A stretch of 64,000 bases of DNA, taken from assembly GCA_963682005.1 (NCBI GenBank), contig OY820914.1:4526001-4590000 (forward strand), written 5' to 3'. Positions 1 through 9,192 of this stretch are shown piece after piece. Within the stretch, counting starts at the first letter, position 1; each line of letters starts with the position of its first letter. The translations under genes and the position numbers were made by a program. Origin of the DNA: CAIYUC01 sp963682005. Lineage in GTDB: Bacteria > Bacteroidota > Bacteroidia > Bacteroidales > FEN-979. The notes beneath the pieces were generated by a model that was not told the origin of the DNA, made no database searches, and saw only the letters and a list, made by a program, of their open reading frames with translations.

Positions 1-1274
1 CCCATCATCCACCCGGTCGGGATGGCCCACCAGATCCCGTTTACACCCATCATCCCGGTTTTTGATAAATAATAAGCCAGCGGGATCCTGATCAACCAGA
101 GAGAAAACAAGGTGATGAACATTGGGATCAGGGTATCACCGGCCCCGCGCATTACACTTCCTGTAACAAACATCATGGAAAAGAAAATATAGAATGATCC
201 TACGATCTTGAGGTAATCATGACCAATTTCTATGACCCTGGGATCATTGGTGAACAGCTGCATCAGGAACCCGCCAAAAAGCACTACCAGTGCAGAAAGA
301 GTGACTGAAATGATGCTTGTAATGACCAGGGTGGCATGGAACCCGGTTTTTACCCGGTGGGGCTTGTTTGCTCCAAGGTTTTGTCCGACAAATGTTGATA
401 GCGCAATAGCAAAGCTCATGGCCGGCATCATGGCAAAGGTATCGATCCGGCCTGCCGCACTGTATGCCGCATTGGCATCAATGCCAAACTGGTTCACGAT
501 CCAGTAGAGGGCTACCATGCCGATGGCAAGAAAAGTTTGCTGGAATCCTGTTGGCAATCCAATCCGGATGCTTTTTAAAAAGATCTCCCGGTCGAACTTC
601 AATTCCTTCAGTGAGAACCTCACAATTTTATGTGTCCGGTTCAGGTACCAGATCTGCACCAGGAAGGCTCCCCCTTCCGAAATCACCGTTGCTGTTGCCA
701 CCCCGGCAACACCCCAATGGAAGACCGGGACGAAGATCAGGTCGAGAATGATATTCAGGCCCACCGACCCGATCAGAAAATATAGTGGCGTTTTGGAATC
801 GCCCAGACCGCGCAGGATGGCACTGGTTCCATTGTATCCGAAAAGGAAGATCAGACCGGCGAAAAAAATGTTCAGGAATATCTTGGCCTGAGGGATGATC
901 GCTTCAGGAAGGTCGATCATCCGGAAGAGGAGTTCCGAAAGCATGATCCCTGCAAATGTCATGGCGATCGAGGTGTAAAACATGAAGATGTACAATGTAT
1001 TTATCGCTTTCTTCACACTTCGCAGATCCTTTGCGCCGAAATACTGAGAAATGACAATCGTGAATCCCATTGTTATACCCATGACAAATGCCACCAGGAG
1101 AAAGATGATCGGGGAAGATGTTCCAACCGCTGCCAGTGCTTCCTTTCCAATGAATTTCCCTACAATTACGCTGTCGACAACATTGTATAGCTGCTGAAAT
1201 ACATTTCCGAGAAGGATAGGTATCGCAAACCGCGTGATCAGCCTGCTCTCTTTCCCTATGCTCAGATCTTTCAT
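1..1274 (-). CDS. MATE family multidrug/solute efflux transporter (C-terminus outside the window)
   Basis: This gene enters from the left edge, so the last residues and stop codon are missing; about 424 codons are present of the roughly 450 usual for the family. Translated from the ATG at 1274 the protein begins MKDLSIGKESRLI. It then carries the MATE signature around QQLYNVVDSVIVGKFIG, and hydrophobic helices continue throughout. MATE proteins are inner-membrane Na+- or H+-driven antiporters that export cationic compounds; the substrate cannot be read from sequence. A TACCTTTG promoter box lies 22 bases upstream on the same strand, divergent from the RNase P RNA gene, so it is probably transcribed alone. 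Forward-strand open frames inside it are shadows. Confidence 0.88.
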   Translation of the reverse strand, partial: MKDLSIGKESRLITRFAIPILLGNVFQQLYNVVDSVIVGKFIGKEALAAVGTSSPIIFLLVAFVMGITMGFTIVISQYFGAKDLRSVKKAINTLYIFMFYTSIAMTFAGIMLSELLFRMIDLPEAIIPQAKIFLNIFFAGLIFLFGYNGTSAILRGLGDSKTPLYFLIGSVGLNIILDLIFVPVFHWGVAGVATATVISEGGAFLVQIWYLNRTHKIVRFSLKELKFDREIFLKSIRIGLPTGFQQTFLAIGMVALYWIVNQFGIDANAAYSAAGRIDTFAMMPAMSFAIALSTFVGQNLGANKPHRVKTGFHATLVITSIISVTLSALVVLFGGFLMQLFTNDPRVIEIGHDYLKIVGSFYIFFSMMFVTGSVMRGAGDTLIPMFITLFSLWLIRIPLAYYLSKTGMMGVNGIWWAIPTGWMM

Positions 1275-1296
1275 AACTCTAGATAAATGAGGGCTG

Positions 1297-1304
1297 CAAA
1301 GGTA
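1297..1304 (-). promoter_or_regulatory. -7 promoter element of the MATE gene
   Basis: TACCTTTG on the minus strand matches the Bacteroidota -7 consensus TAnnTTTG. It predicts transcription from about 1292 and an 18-nt leader before the ATG at 1274. Confidence 0.55.
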
Positions 1305-1329
1305 CTCAGATTATCGGTTGAAAATGTCG

Positions 1330-1337
1330 TACCTTTG
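1330..1337 (+). promoter_or_regulatory. -7 promoter element of rnpB
   Basis: TACCTTTG ends five bases before the base of the RNase P RNA terminal helix at 1342. Because the RNA's 5' end can be placed from its own pairing, this gives a local estimate of the distance from the -7 box to the transcription start. Confidence 0.65.
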
Positions 1338-1341
1338 CTGT

Positions 1342-1740
1342 AACAACAGTTCGGTCTATCGTTCCGGTCATTTGACCGGGAAGGAAAGTCGGGACAACTC
1401 AGAGCACCATACTTCCTAACAGGAAGGCTTCCGGGATATAAAGGCCCGGGAGACAGACAGGGCCACAGAAAATTACCGCCCCCGAATACCGGGGTAAGGG
1501 TGAAAACGCGAGGTAAGAGCTCACGATCCGTTCAGGCGACTGAACGGAGGGGTAAACCTTATGGGTTGAAAGACCATGTATATCCCGGGCCATTCCTTTC
1601 TCAGGAAAGGATGAAAAAGGCTGCTCGCCTGAATTCCGGAAACGGAATACCGGGAGGGGTAGGTCGATGAAGCCGGCAGGTGACTTCCGGCTCAGATAAA
1701 TGATAGACTAAAACAGAATCCCGCTTACGGAACTGTTGTT
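1342..1740 (+). ncRNA. rnpB: RNase P RNA (catalytic RNA for tRNA 5' maturation)
   Basis: The ends pair perfectly: AACAACAGTTC at 1342-1352 with GAACTGTTGTT at 1730-1740 form the closing helix. Conserved blocks of bacterial type A RNase P RNA occur in order: GGAAAGTC near 1382, ACAGAAAATTACCGCC near 1465, GGTAAGGGTGAAAACG near 1492, AGAGCTCACG near 1517, and the 3' block GATAAATGATAGACTA followed by AGAATCCCGCTTACGG. It lies between a divergent MATE gene and gyrB and has its own promoter. Open reading frames across it are chance. Confidence 0.96.
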
Positions 1741-2027
1741 ATTTTTCAGCTTCAAGCTGCAGGCTACAGGCTACAGGTTAATGATTAAAATTCGTAATCA
1801 GACCTCCGGCCTCCGACCTCCGACCTCGGTTAACGAAATGAAATAAGCCCTAAATAAACATAATTCATTCATAACAATCATCATAATTTGGAACCTTTAA
1901 AAAGACGATCCCGTTTTTAACCGTCAATTGTTAATAAAATAGTTGATTTTCCTGATATTTTATTAAAAAACGATTCAATATTTTTTCGTAAATTTGAATA
2001 AAATTAGTAATTTTTATCTACTTGATT
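1741..2027. other. Non-coding spacer with short degenerate repeats upstream of gyrB
   Basis: The first half holds direct repeats: AGGCTAC twice near 1762-1776 and GACCTCC-type heptamers near 1801-1826. The second half is very AT-rich and contains the gyrB promoter box. No open frame here looks coding. Confidence 0.6.
1989..1996 (+). promoter_or_regulatory. -7 promoter element of gyrB
   Basis: TAAATTTG fits TAnnTTTG and lies in the AT-rich stretch 31 bases upstream of the gyrB ATG. No convincing -33 TTTG was seen. Confidence 0.5.
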
Positions 2028-3989
2028 ATGAATGATATAGAAAAAGAAATAGCAAGTCAGAATTATACAGCGGAGAATATCACTGTTTTAGAGGGTCTGG
2101 AGGCCGTTAGAAAACGGCCTGCCATGTACATTGGCGATGTAAACATCCGGGGGCTCCACCACCTGGTTTATGAAGTTGTCGATAATTCCATTGATGAAGC
2201 ATTAGCCGGATATTGCAACACGATTGATGTTTTTATTCACGAAGATAATTCCATAACAGTAACGGATAACGGACGTGGAATACCTACTGATTTCCACGAA
2301 AAAGAACAGAAATCGGCACTCGAAGTGGTTATGACCGTTCTTCACGCCGGAGGGAAATTTGATAAAGACTCTTACAAAGTTTCAGGCGGATTGCATGGAG
2401 TAGGAGTATCTGTCGTAAATGCACTTTCGGCACACCTTAAAGTTACCGTTAAAAGGGGCGGTATTGTTTATGAACAGGAATATGCATTTGGAAAACCGCT
2501 CACTCCTATTAAGCAAATCGGAGAAACTGATAAAACAGGAACAACAGTCACGTTCAAACCTGACAATACAATATTTATCACAGAAAAATATGATTACGAA
2601 ATCCTCACCTCCCGTCTTCGTGAGCTTGCTTTCCTGAATAAGGGAATTACACTGAATATCACTGACGAAAGGGAAAAGGACGAAAACGGGAATTTCATTT
2701 CTGACGTCTATTTCTCCAGCACCGGGTTAAAAGATTTCATCGATTACCTTGACGCCAACCGTGAAAAGTTAATGCCGGAGCCCATTTCGATCGAAGGTGA
2801 AAAAAACAACATACCGATCGAAATCGCAATGCAGTATAATACATCCTTCTCTGAAAACATCCATTCATATGTGAATAACATCAACACCCATGAAGGAGGA
2901 ACCCACCTGGCCGGATTCAGAAGGGCACTGACCAGGACACTGAAAAGCTATGCTGACAAGACCGGCATGCTTTCCAAACTCAAATTCGACATCAATGGCG
3001 ACGACTTCAGGGAAGGGCTCACGGCGATCATTTCCGTAAAAGTCCAGGAACCCCAATTCGAAGGACAGACCAAAACTAAACTGGGGAACAACGAGGTAAT
3101 GGGAGTTGTTGACCAACTGGTAAGCGAATTACTGAATTATTACCTTGAAGAACATCCGAAGGAAGCAAAAACCATTGTAAACAAAGTCATTCTTGCTGCC
3201 ACCGCACGCCATGCAGCGCGTAAAGCCAGGGAACTCGTTCAACGGAAGGGTGTCATGGGCGGATCTGGTTTGCCTGGGAAACTGGCCGATTGCTCCGAAA
3301 AAGATGCTTCACTTTGCGAGATCTACCTGGTAGAAGGTGATTCTGCAGGCGGGACGGCAAAACAAGGCCGCGACAGGCATACGCAAGCGATCCTCCCTCT
3401 TCGTGGAAAGATCCTGAATGTGGAAAAAGCAATGCAGTACAAGATCTTCGACAGCGAAGAAATAAAGAATATTTATACCGCACTTGGCGTCACCATCGGA
3501 ACAGAAGATGACAGTAAAGCACTAAACCTCGACAAACTGCGTTATTACAAGATCATTATCATGACTGATGCTGACGTAGACGGAAGCCATATCTCAACAT
3601 TGATCCTAACCTTTTTCTTCAGATGTATGAAAGAACTGATTGAAAACGGACATGTTTACATTGCAACACCACCACTCTACCTGATCAAAAAAGGAAGTAC
3701 AGAACGATATTGCTGGACCGAAGAACAACGCCAGCAAATCGTCCAGGAATTCGCTGCAAACGGCAAAGAATCAGGGATCCATATCCAGCGGTACAAAGGT
3801 CTCGGGGAAATGAATGCCGAACAACTCTGGAGTACAACCATGAATCCCGCATCAAGGACCCTTCGGCAGGTTACCATAGAAAACGGAACTGAAGCCGACC
3901 GGATCTTTTCCATGCTTATGGGGGATGATGTTCCGCCACGTCGTGAATTTATTGAGAAAAATGCAAAATATGCAAACATCGATGTCTAA
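2028..3989 (+). CDS. gyrB: DNA gyrase subunit B
   Basis: This is the ATPase subunit of type IIA topoisomerase, which with GyrA introduces negative supercoils. The GHKL ATPase motifs are all visible: EVVDNSIDEA, DNGRGIP, the lid GGLHGVGVSVVNALS and the nucleotide-sensing QTKTKLG. The TOPRIM domain follows with EGDSAGG and TDADVDG, and the C-terminus carries QRYKGLGEMN. The 653-aa length is that of short GyrB proteins without the insertion seen in E. coli. An upstream TTG at 2022 would add two residues; the ATG at 2028 is preferred. A ParE identity is less likely given the overall match to GyrB, but the two families are similar. The efflux operon follows 27 bases downstream. Confidence 0.96.
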   Translation: MNDIEKEIASQNYTAENITVLEGLEAVRKRPAMYIGDVNIRGLHHLVYEVVDNSIDEALAGYCNTIDVFIHEDNSITVTDNGRGIPTDFHEKEQKSALEVVMTVLHAGGKFDKDSYKVSGGLHGVGVSVVNALSAHLKVTVKRGGIVYEQEYAFGKPLTPIKQIGETDKTGTTVTFKPDNTIFITEKYDYEILTSRLRELAFLNKGITLNITDEREKDENGNFISDVYFSSTGLKDFIDYLDANREKLMPEPISIEGEKNNIPIEIAMQYNTSFSENIHSYVNNINTHEGGTHLAGFRRALTRTLKSYADKTGMLSKLKFDINGDDFREGLTAIISVKVQEPQFEGQTKTKLGNNEVMGVVDQLVSELLNYYLEEHPKEAKTIVNKVILAATARHAARKARELVQRKGVMGGSGLPGKLADCSEKDASLCEIYLVEGDSAGGTAKQGRDRHTQAILPLRGKILNVEKAMQYKIFDSEEIKNIYTALGVTIGTEDDSKALNLDKLRYYKIIIMTDADVDGSHISTLILTFFFRCMKELIENGHVYIATPPLYLIKKGSTERYCWTEEQRQQIVQEFAANGKESGIHIQRYKGLGEMNAEQLWSTTMNPASRTLRQVTIENGTEADRIFSMLMGDDVPPRREFIEKNAKYANIDV

Positions 3990-4016
3990 CATATAACCAT
4001 TCTATAAGCCTGCGTA

Positions 4017-5372
4017 ATGAATCAGAAAAAATACATCTACATAATTTCCGGGATCGTGATCCTGGTCATTATTGCGCTTTTCCTGACAAAATCAGGCAAA
4101 CAGAAGCAGGTTCTGGTCAGGGTGAAAAAAGGCACTTTCCCGATTGAAGTCACCACAACAGGTGAACTTATCGCTAAAAGTTCTGAAAAGATATACGGAC
4201 CAGCTTCATTGAGACAAGTTCAGATCTGGCAGGTCAAAATACAGGATATTATCCCTGACGGAACGGTTGTGGATTCCGGGCAATATGTTGCAACCCTTGA
4301 CAGGACTGAGATCTCCAATAAGATCAAAGATGAGGAAACCAATCTTGAAAAGTTTGAAACCCAGCTTACCAAAACAAAACTTGATACTTCCCTCCAGTTA
4401 CGGCAGATCAGGGATGATCTGGTCAACCTGAAATATTCCCTGGAAGAGAAACACCTGATGCTTGAACAGTCGAAATATGAACCACCGGCAACAATACGCC
4501 AGGTTGAGATTGACCTTGAAAAAACACAACGAACACTTGAACAGACTGAAAAAAACTATAAACTTAACTACGAAAAAGCATTGGCGAATATGCAGGAAGT
4601 CAACGCCTCCTATTCCCAGGCAAAGCGAAAGCTGAATGATCTTCAGAATGTACTAAAACAATTCACCATTACCGCTCCGAAACGGGGAATGCTCATATAC
4701 AAACGCAATTGGGACGGTTCAAAACTGGGGATTGGCGGCACGTTGAACATCTGGGAAAACGTGGTGGCTGAACTCCCCGATCTGTCTTCCATGATTTCAA
4801 AAACATACGTAAACGAGATTGATATAAGCAAGGTCAAGGTGGGACAATCCGTTAACATTGGTATCGATGCTTTTCCGGAAAAGAAATTTACAGGGAAAGT
4901 AACAGAAGTTGCTAACATTGGCGAACAACAGCAGAACTCAAATGCAAAAGTGTTCGAGGTGAAGATCATTGTGAAAGAGTTCGACTCAATACTACGTCCA
5001 GCCATGACAACCAAGAACACCATCATAACGGCTGAAATTAAAAATGTTTGCTTTGTCCCCATCGAATCGATTTTTAGCAATGACAGCATCAGTTATGTAT
5101 ATAAAAAGAAAGGCGGATCACTTGAAAAACTGCAGGTGATTGTTGGACAGAGCAATGAAAACGAGATCATCGTCAAAGAAGGGCTTAAGCCTGATGATGA
5201 AGTTTCCCTTGTTCCTCCTGAAGATGAGGAAAAATTAAAATTGGTTCCATTATCCAAAGAAATCCTGGCCAAATACAAAACAAAACCTGAAGAAAAGCCT
5301 GTTAAACAGGCTGATGTTAAAGGAGTACCGGATGAAATCCCCGGCCAGCTTAAGTCGATGATTAAGAAATAA
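4017..5372 (+). CDS. Efflux periplasmic adaptor protein (MacA/HlyD-like)
   Basis: The protein links an inner-membrane pump to an outer-membrane channel. One N-terminal membrane anchor (about residues 7-25) is followed by a short strand region, a long Lys/Glu/Gln-rich coiled-coil hairpin (about 95-215), the second half of the lipoyl-like fold, and a beta-barrel domain around KVKVGQSVNIGIDAFPEK. The C-terminal tail is Lys/Pro-rich. At 451 aa it is somewhat longer than typical MacA proteins. It begins an operon of adaptor, permease and TolC-type channel and lies 27 bases after gyrB. The transported compound is unknown; MacA-type adaptors serve macrolides, peptides or lipids. Confidence 0.85.
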   Translation: MNQKKYIYIISGIVILVIIALFLTKSGKQKQVLVRVKKGTFPIEVTTTGELIAKSSEKIYGPASLRQVQIWQVKIQDIIPDGTVVDSGQYVATLDRTEISNKIKDEETNLEKFETQLTKTKLDTSLQLRQIRDDLVNLKYSLEEKHLMLEQSKYEPPATIRQVEIDLEKTQRTLEQTEKNYKLNYEKALANMQEVNASYSQAKRKLNDLQNVLKQFTITAPKRGMLIYKRNWDGSKLGIGGTLNIWENVVAELPDLSSMISKTYVNEIDISKVKVGQSVNIGIDAFPEKKFTGKVTEVANIGEQQQNSNAKVFEVKIIVKEFDSILRPAMTTKNTIITAEIKNVCFVPIESIFSNDSISYVYKKKGGSLEKLQVIVGQSNENEIIVKEGLKPDDEVSLVPPEDEEKLKLVPLSKEILAKYKTKPEEKPVKQADVKGVPDEIPGQLKSMIKK

Positions 5373-5382
5373 CCCAGCCCCT

Positions 5383-6750
5383 TTGTTCGAACGCTATAAA
5401 TATATTCTGAATATTGCGCTGGAAGCGGTCTTCCTGAATAAATTCAGGTCGATGCTCACAGCACTGGGCATCATTTTCGGAGTTGCAGCAGTAATCGCAA
5501 TGATGGCTATTGGAAATGGCGCGAAGAAGGAGATCCTCGATCAGATGAAGCTCGTAGGAGTCAACAACATCATCATTACCCCCAAGGCAGAAAAATCAAA
5601 AGGACAGGAAAACAAGGATAATTCTTCCTCACAGTCTGGCGACCAGAAACAGAAAACGGAAGGGAAATATTCTCCTGGACTTACCATGAAAGATGCGGAA
5701 AGTATAAAAGAGTTTCTTCCTTCTGTCGAAAAAGTCAGCCCGGAGGTCATTTACGAAACCGACGTTATCAAAGATGGAAAAAGGTCGACGACCAAGCTGA
5801 CCGGTGTCACACCTGCATTCTTCAGCGTTTTTAACCTCGAAGTTTCCCAGGGAAACATGTTCAATGAAGAACAGTTGCGGGAAGGTAAAGCAGTTTGCAT
5901 TATCGGACCGGCCGTAAAATCAAGGTTCTTTCCAAAGGAAAATGCGATCGGAAAAGAGATCAAATGCGGATTTATCTGGCTTAATGTGATCGGTGTCCTT
6001 CGCTCCCGCGAGGTAAGCCAGTCAACAGTCGATCTTGGTATATCCGATTACAACAATACCATTTATGCACCGATACAGACATTGCTTCGGCGTTTCAAAG
6101 ACAGGTCATTTGTTTCTACCAACAATGATTCCAGGGGTACTGTTGACATGGGCGATATGGTGGTATCATACAGCAGCGAGTCTGATGCTGCAAAATCAAA
6201 GAACCAGGTTGATAAAATTGTGGTGCAGGTCAGGGAAAGCGAGCAGATTGGACCGGCAACGGAAATTCTCAAACGGATGATGCAACGCAGGCATGCAGGT
6301 GTTGAGGACTTTGAGATCAAGGTACCGGAGTTGCTGCTCAAGCAGGAACAACGGACAAAAGACATCTTTAACATTGTTCTTGGAGCAATTGCCAGCATCT
6401 CCCTGATCGTAGGCGGGATCGGCATCATGAACATCATGCTGGCATCGGTGATGGAGCGAATAAAAGAGATCGGGATCAGGCAAGCCATCGGGGCAAGGAA
6501 AAAAGATATCATCTTCCAGTTCCTTTCAGAAGCTACGATCCTGAGCATCACAGGCGGACTGATCGGCATCATCCTCGGGGTCATCATTTCGAAACTGATC
6601 ACCCAGCTTACCGGTATCCTGACTATCGTTTCACCGATCTCCATCGTAATTTCGTTTGGCGTTTCAGCTACGGTTGGTATCCTTTTTGGCTATATGCCTG
6701 CAAAAAGGGCTGCAATGCAGGATCCGGTTGCTTCCCTGAGGTATGAATAA
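5383..6750 (+). CDS. ABC transporter permease of the MacB/FtsX type, without ATPase domain
   Basis: A first membrane helix (about residues 20-45) precedes a large periplasmic MacB core domain (about 50-320) with a Ser/Gln/Lys-rich insert near residue 75. Three C-terminal helices follow, with the FtsX signature around ERIKEIGIRQAIGA and the ending PAKRAAMQDPVASLRYE. No Walker A or signature motif is present, so the nucleotide-binding subunit must be encoded elsewhere. The start is TTG at 5383: no in-frame ATG lies between an upstream stop and the first helix, and the next ATG would truncate that helix. It lies 10 bases after the adaptor gene and 18 bases before the channel gene, so the three are very likely cotranscribed. 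Confidence 0.88.
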   Translation: MFERYKYILNIALEAVFLNKFRSMLTALGIIFGVAAVIAMMAIGNGAKKEILDQMKLVGVNNIIITPKAEKSKGQENKDNSSSQSGDQKQKTEGKYSPGLTMKDAESIKEFLPSVEKVSPEVIYETDVIKDGKRSTTKLTGVTPAFFSVFNLEVSQGNMFNEEQLREGKAVCIIGPAVKSRFFPKENAIGKEIKCGFIWLNVIGVLRSREVSQSTVDLGISDYNNTIYAPIQTLLRRFKDRSFVSTNNDSRGTVDMGDMVVSYSSESDAAKSKNQVDKIVVQVRESEQIGPATEILKRMMQRRHAGVEDFEIKVPELLLKQEQRTKDIFNIVLGAIASISLIVGGIGIMNIMLASVMERIKEIGIRQAIGARKKDIIFQFLSEATILSITGGLIGIILGVIISKLITQLTGILTIVSPISIVISFGVSATVGILFGYMPAKRAAMQDPVASLRYE

Positions 6751-6768
6751 TCCATAAAACCTTTATCT

Positions 6769-8268
6769 ATGAATTGGTTTACACTCCGCTTCCTCATTCT
6801 AATCACACTCATCCTTTCTTTTGATACTTTTTTGTATTCCCAGTCTGTCATCTCCACACTCACTCTCCAGGAAGCCATCCAGATCGCACAAAAGCAATCC
6901 CCGGATGCCATGATTGCAAAACAGCAGTTCAAGGAGAGTTTCTGGGATTACCGTGCCTTCAGGAGCCAGTACCTTCCTCAACTGAACCTGAACACCACAG
7001 TTCCGAATATAAGCCGGAACTACACACTGATCTATAACGCGAATGATACAAGCCAGTACTTCGTTCCCCAGGAGACAAACCGTTTTGACGGGACTTTGTC
7101 CCTGAACCAGGCCATCGGATTTTCAGGTGGAAGTATTTCCCTTATGTCGAACCTGATCCGGCTGGATGATTACCTGCACTCCCCTCCTTCACTGAACTAT
7201 AACAGCACACCCATTAATATAGTGTTTGACCAACCATTGTTCAAATATAACTCCTACAAATGGGACCGGAAGATAAAGCCCATGCAGTATGATAAAGCCA
7301 AGCGAAAATACCTTGAGGATGTCGAACAGATTTCAATCAACACGGCTAACTATTTCTTCGACCTCCTTCAGGCTCAGATCAGGAGTAAAATTGCCGGGAT
7401 CAACCTTGAAAATAATGATACCCTCTACCAAATCGGGCAAGGCCGTTATAAAATGGGCAAGATCGCAGAAAATGAACTCTATACAATGGAACTGAATACT
7501 CTGAACGCTCAGGCGGAAGTCGAAAATGCAAAGATATCCCTTGACAATGCATTGTTCAGATTGAAATCTTACCTCCGGCTGAAGGACGACACCATACCAA
7601 TCCGTCTGATTCCCCCTGTCATCACAGAGTTTTTCAGGGTTGACCCCTTAAAAGCCGTTGAGTTGGCTAACATCAACTCCTCGAAAGTCCTTGATTTTTC
7701 AACACAGCTTCTGGAGGCAGACCGTGAAGTCAATCAAACAAAAATGGACGGGCGATTTGATGCAAATATTCATGCAGAATATGGTCTGACCCAGGAGGCA
7801 AACAGCCTTTACGATGTATACCATAATCCAAAGGATAATGAAATATTGCGGTTATCCCTGAATATTCCGATTATGGACTGGGGTTATGCGCGAAGTTTCA
7901 TAAAAAAAGCAGAATCGAAGCGTGAAGTGGTCAGGTACCAGGTGGAGCAGGACAGGATCGATTTCCAACGATCCATATACCTATTCGTGGCACAATTCAA
8001 TATCCAGAAGAAACAGCTTTTCATCGCTGCAAAGGCTGATACTGTTGCGGAAAAAACCTATGCCGTGACAAAAGGCCGGTATCTCATCGGAAAAAATGTT
8101 GCCATCAATGATCTTAATATTGCACAAATAGCTATGGACAATGCGAAGGTTTCCTTTTATGATGCATTGAAGACATACTGGGTTACCTATTTCCAGATCC
8201 GTAAACAGACCCTTTTCGATTTTCAATACAATGAGACGTTGAAATTCAATTTTGATTTCCTGAAGTAA
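6769..8268 (+). CDS. TolC-family outer-membrane efflux channel
   Basis: The 499-aa protein starts with a signal peptide (cleavage near residue 25, after SQS). It contains the two long helical repeats of outer-membrane efflux proteins; the first repeat begins LTLQEAIQIAQKQSP, and alternating strand and coiled-coil segments follow. It would form the trimeric exit duct for the adaptor and permease encoded just upstream. No terminator was seen; the next gene has its own promoter about 40 bases downstream. Confidence 0.87.
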   Translation: MNWFTLRFLILITLILSFDTFLYSQSVISTLTLQEAIQIAQKQSPDAMIAKQQFKESFWDYRAFRSQYLPQLNLNTTVPNISRNYTLIYNANDTSQYFVPQETNRFDGTLSLNQAIGFSGGSISLMSNLIRLDDYLHSPPSLNYNSTPINIVFDQPLFKYNSYKWDRKIKPMQYDKAKRKYLEDVEQISINTANYFFDLLQAQIRSKIAGINLENNDTLYQIGQGRYKMGKIAENELYTMELNTLNAQAEVENAKISLDNALFRLKSYLRLKDDTIPIRLIPPVITEFFRVDPLKAVELANINSSKVLDFSTQLLEADREVNQTKMDGRFDANIHAEYGLTQEANSLYDVYHNPKDNEILRLSLNIPIMDWGYARSFIKKAESKREVVRYQVEQDRIDFQRSIYLFVAQFNIQKKQLFIAAKADTVAEKTYAVTKGRYLIGKNVAINDLNIAQIAMDNAKVSFYDALKTYWVTYFQIRKQTLFDFQYNETLKFNFDFLK

Positions 8269-8306
8269 GTTTCTTTTTTATTAATAACCTTTCTAAATAA
8301 TATTCA

Positions 8307-8314
8307 TACCTTTG
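8307..8314 (+). promoter_or_regulatory. -7 promoter element of the peroxiredoxin gene
   Basis: TACCTTTG matches the phylum consensus exactly, 29 bases before the ATG. The gene is likely a single transcription unit closed by the hairpin at 9074-9116. Confidence 0.6.
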
Positions 8315-8343
8315 CAACGAATATTAACTAAAAAATTATACAT

Positions 8344-8976
8344 ATGGCAGTACTGGTTGGAAAAAAAGCTCCTTTATTTGAAGCTGATGCCGTTGTAAAC
8401 GGCGGTGATTTCGTTGAAAAATTTTCACTTGAGCAATATATCGGAAAAAAACATGTGGTATTTTTCTTCTATCCAAAGGATTTTACCTTCGTCTGTCCAA
8501 CGGAGATAATTGCATTTCAGGATAAGCTGAAGGAATTTGAATCCCGGAATGTGGTCATAGTCGGATGCTCTACCGATTCCAAATTCTCACACTGGGCATG
8601 GCTGCAGAGCGAACGCAAGAATGGCGGGATCAAGGGTGTTACGTATCCTTTGGTGGCTGACCTTTCAAAGACCATTTCAATGAATTTCGATGTCCTTGCA
8701 GGCGAGTACATTTACAATGATGATGGTACTATTGAATTTGACGGGGAACCCGCTGCCTATCGTGGTTTGTTCCTGATCGATAAACAGGGTATAGTGCGCC
8801 ACCAGGTTGTGAACGACATGCCGCTCGGCAGAAGCATTGATGAAGCGCTACGGATTGTGGATGCCCTCCAGTTCTTTGAGGAAAACGGGGAAGTCTGCCC
8901 GGCTGACTGGCACAAAGGTTCCATTGGCATCAAAGAAACAGCAGCAAGCATAGCTGCCTATTTAGACAAGCACTGA
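8344..8976 (+). CDS. Typical 2-Cys peroxiredoxin (AhpC/TSA family)
   Basis: This is a cytoplasmic thiol peroxidase for hydrogen and organic peroxides. The peroxidatic cysteine is Cys51 in the motif DFTFVCPTEI, and the resolving cysteine is about Cys185 in GEVCPADW, so both active thiols are present. The 210-aa length fits the family. No partner reductase (AhpF or thioredoxin reductase) is adjacent, so recycling probably uses thioredoxin encoded elsewhere. The gene has its own promoter and a downstream hairpin. Naming it ahpC or prx is a matter of convention. Confidence 0.94.
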   Translation: MAVLVGKKAPLFEADAVVNGGDFVEKFSLEQYIGKKHVVFFFYPKDFTFVCPTEIIAFQDKLKEFESRNVVIVGCSTDSKFSHWAWLQSERKNGGIKGVTYPLVADLSKTISMNFDVLAGEYIYNDDGTIEFDGEPAAYRGLFLIDKQGIVRHQVVNDMPLGRSIDEALRIVDALQFFEENGEVCPADWHKGSIGIKETAASIAAYLDKH

Positions 8977-9073
8977 TTAAGAGATCTTTTACACAAGGTA
9001 ATACTCAAGCCTGGGAAATTTTCATCCGGCAAACTTTGTTTTTCGGGTAACCGTTATTGATCCATTTGAAAGG

Positions 9074-9116
9074 ATAAAAGGATGAAAAGATGCACTTTTC
9101 GTCCTTTTATGTTTTT
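9074..9116 (+). terminator. Rho-independent terminator after the peroxiredoxin gene
   Basis: A 16-bp stem (9074-9089 with 9095-9110, one G-U pair) closes on a 5-base loop and is followed by GTTTTT. Orientation suits the forward-strand gene. The rest of 8977-9192 shows nothing further. Confidence 0.7.
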
Positions 9117-9192
9117 GGGGGTAATAGTGCACTCTACAGTTAAATCAGGGCATTCAGCGCTTTTACAAGGTCGGAAATTCAGATGCGATCCG

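Noticed and set aside
1399..1593. 64-codon reverse open frame
   Set aside because: It lies entirely within the RNase P RNA, whose conserved structure explains the sequence.
2022..2027. TTG start two codons before the gyrB ATG
   Set aside because: An ATG follows at once and the extra residues match no GyrB feature.
5573..5690. Frameshift suspected in the permease because of a low-complexity insert
   Set aside because: The frame is continuous and conserved MacB sequence resumes on both sides, so the insert is a loop.
6063..6644. 193-codon reverse open frame inside the permease gene
   Set aside because: It is antisense to a well-supported MacB-type domain and has no recognisable protein pattern.
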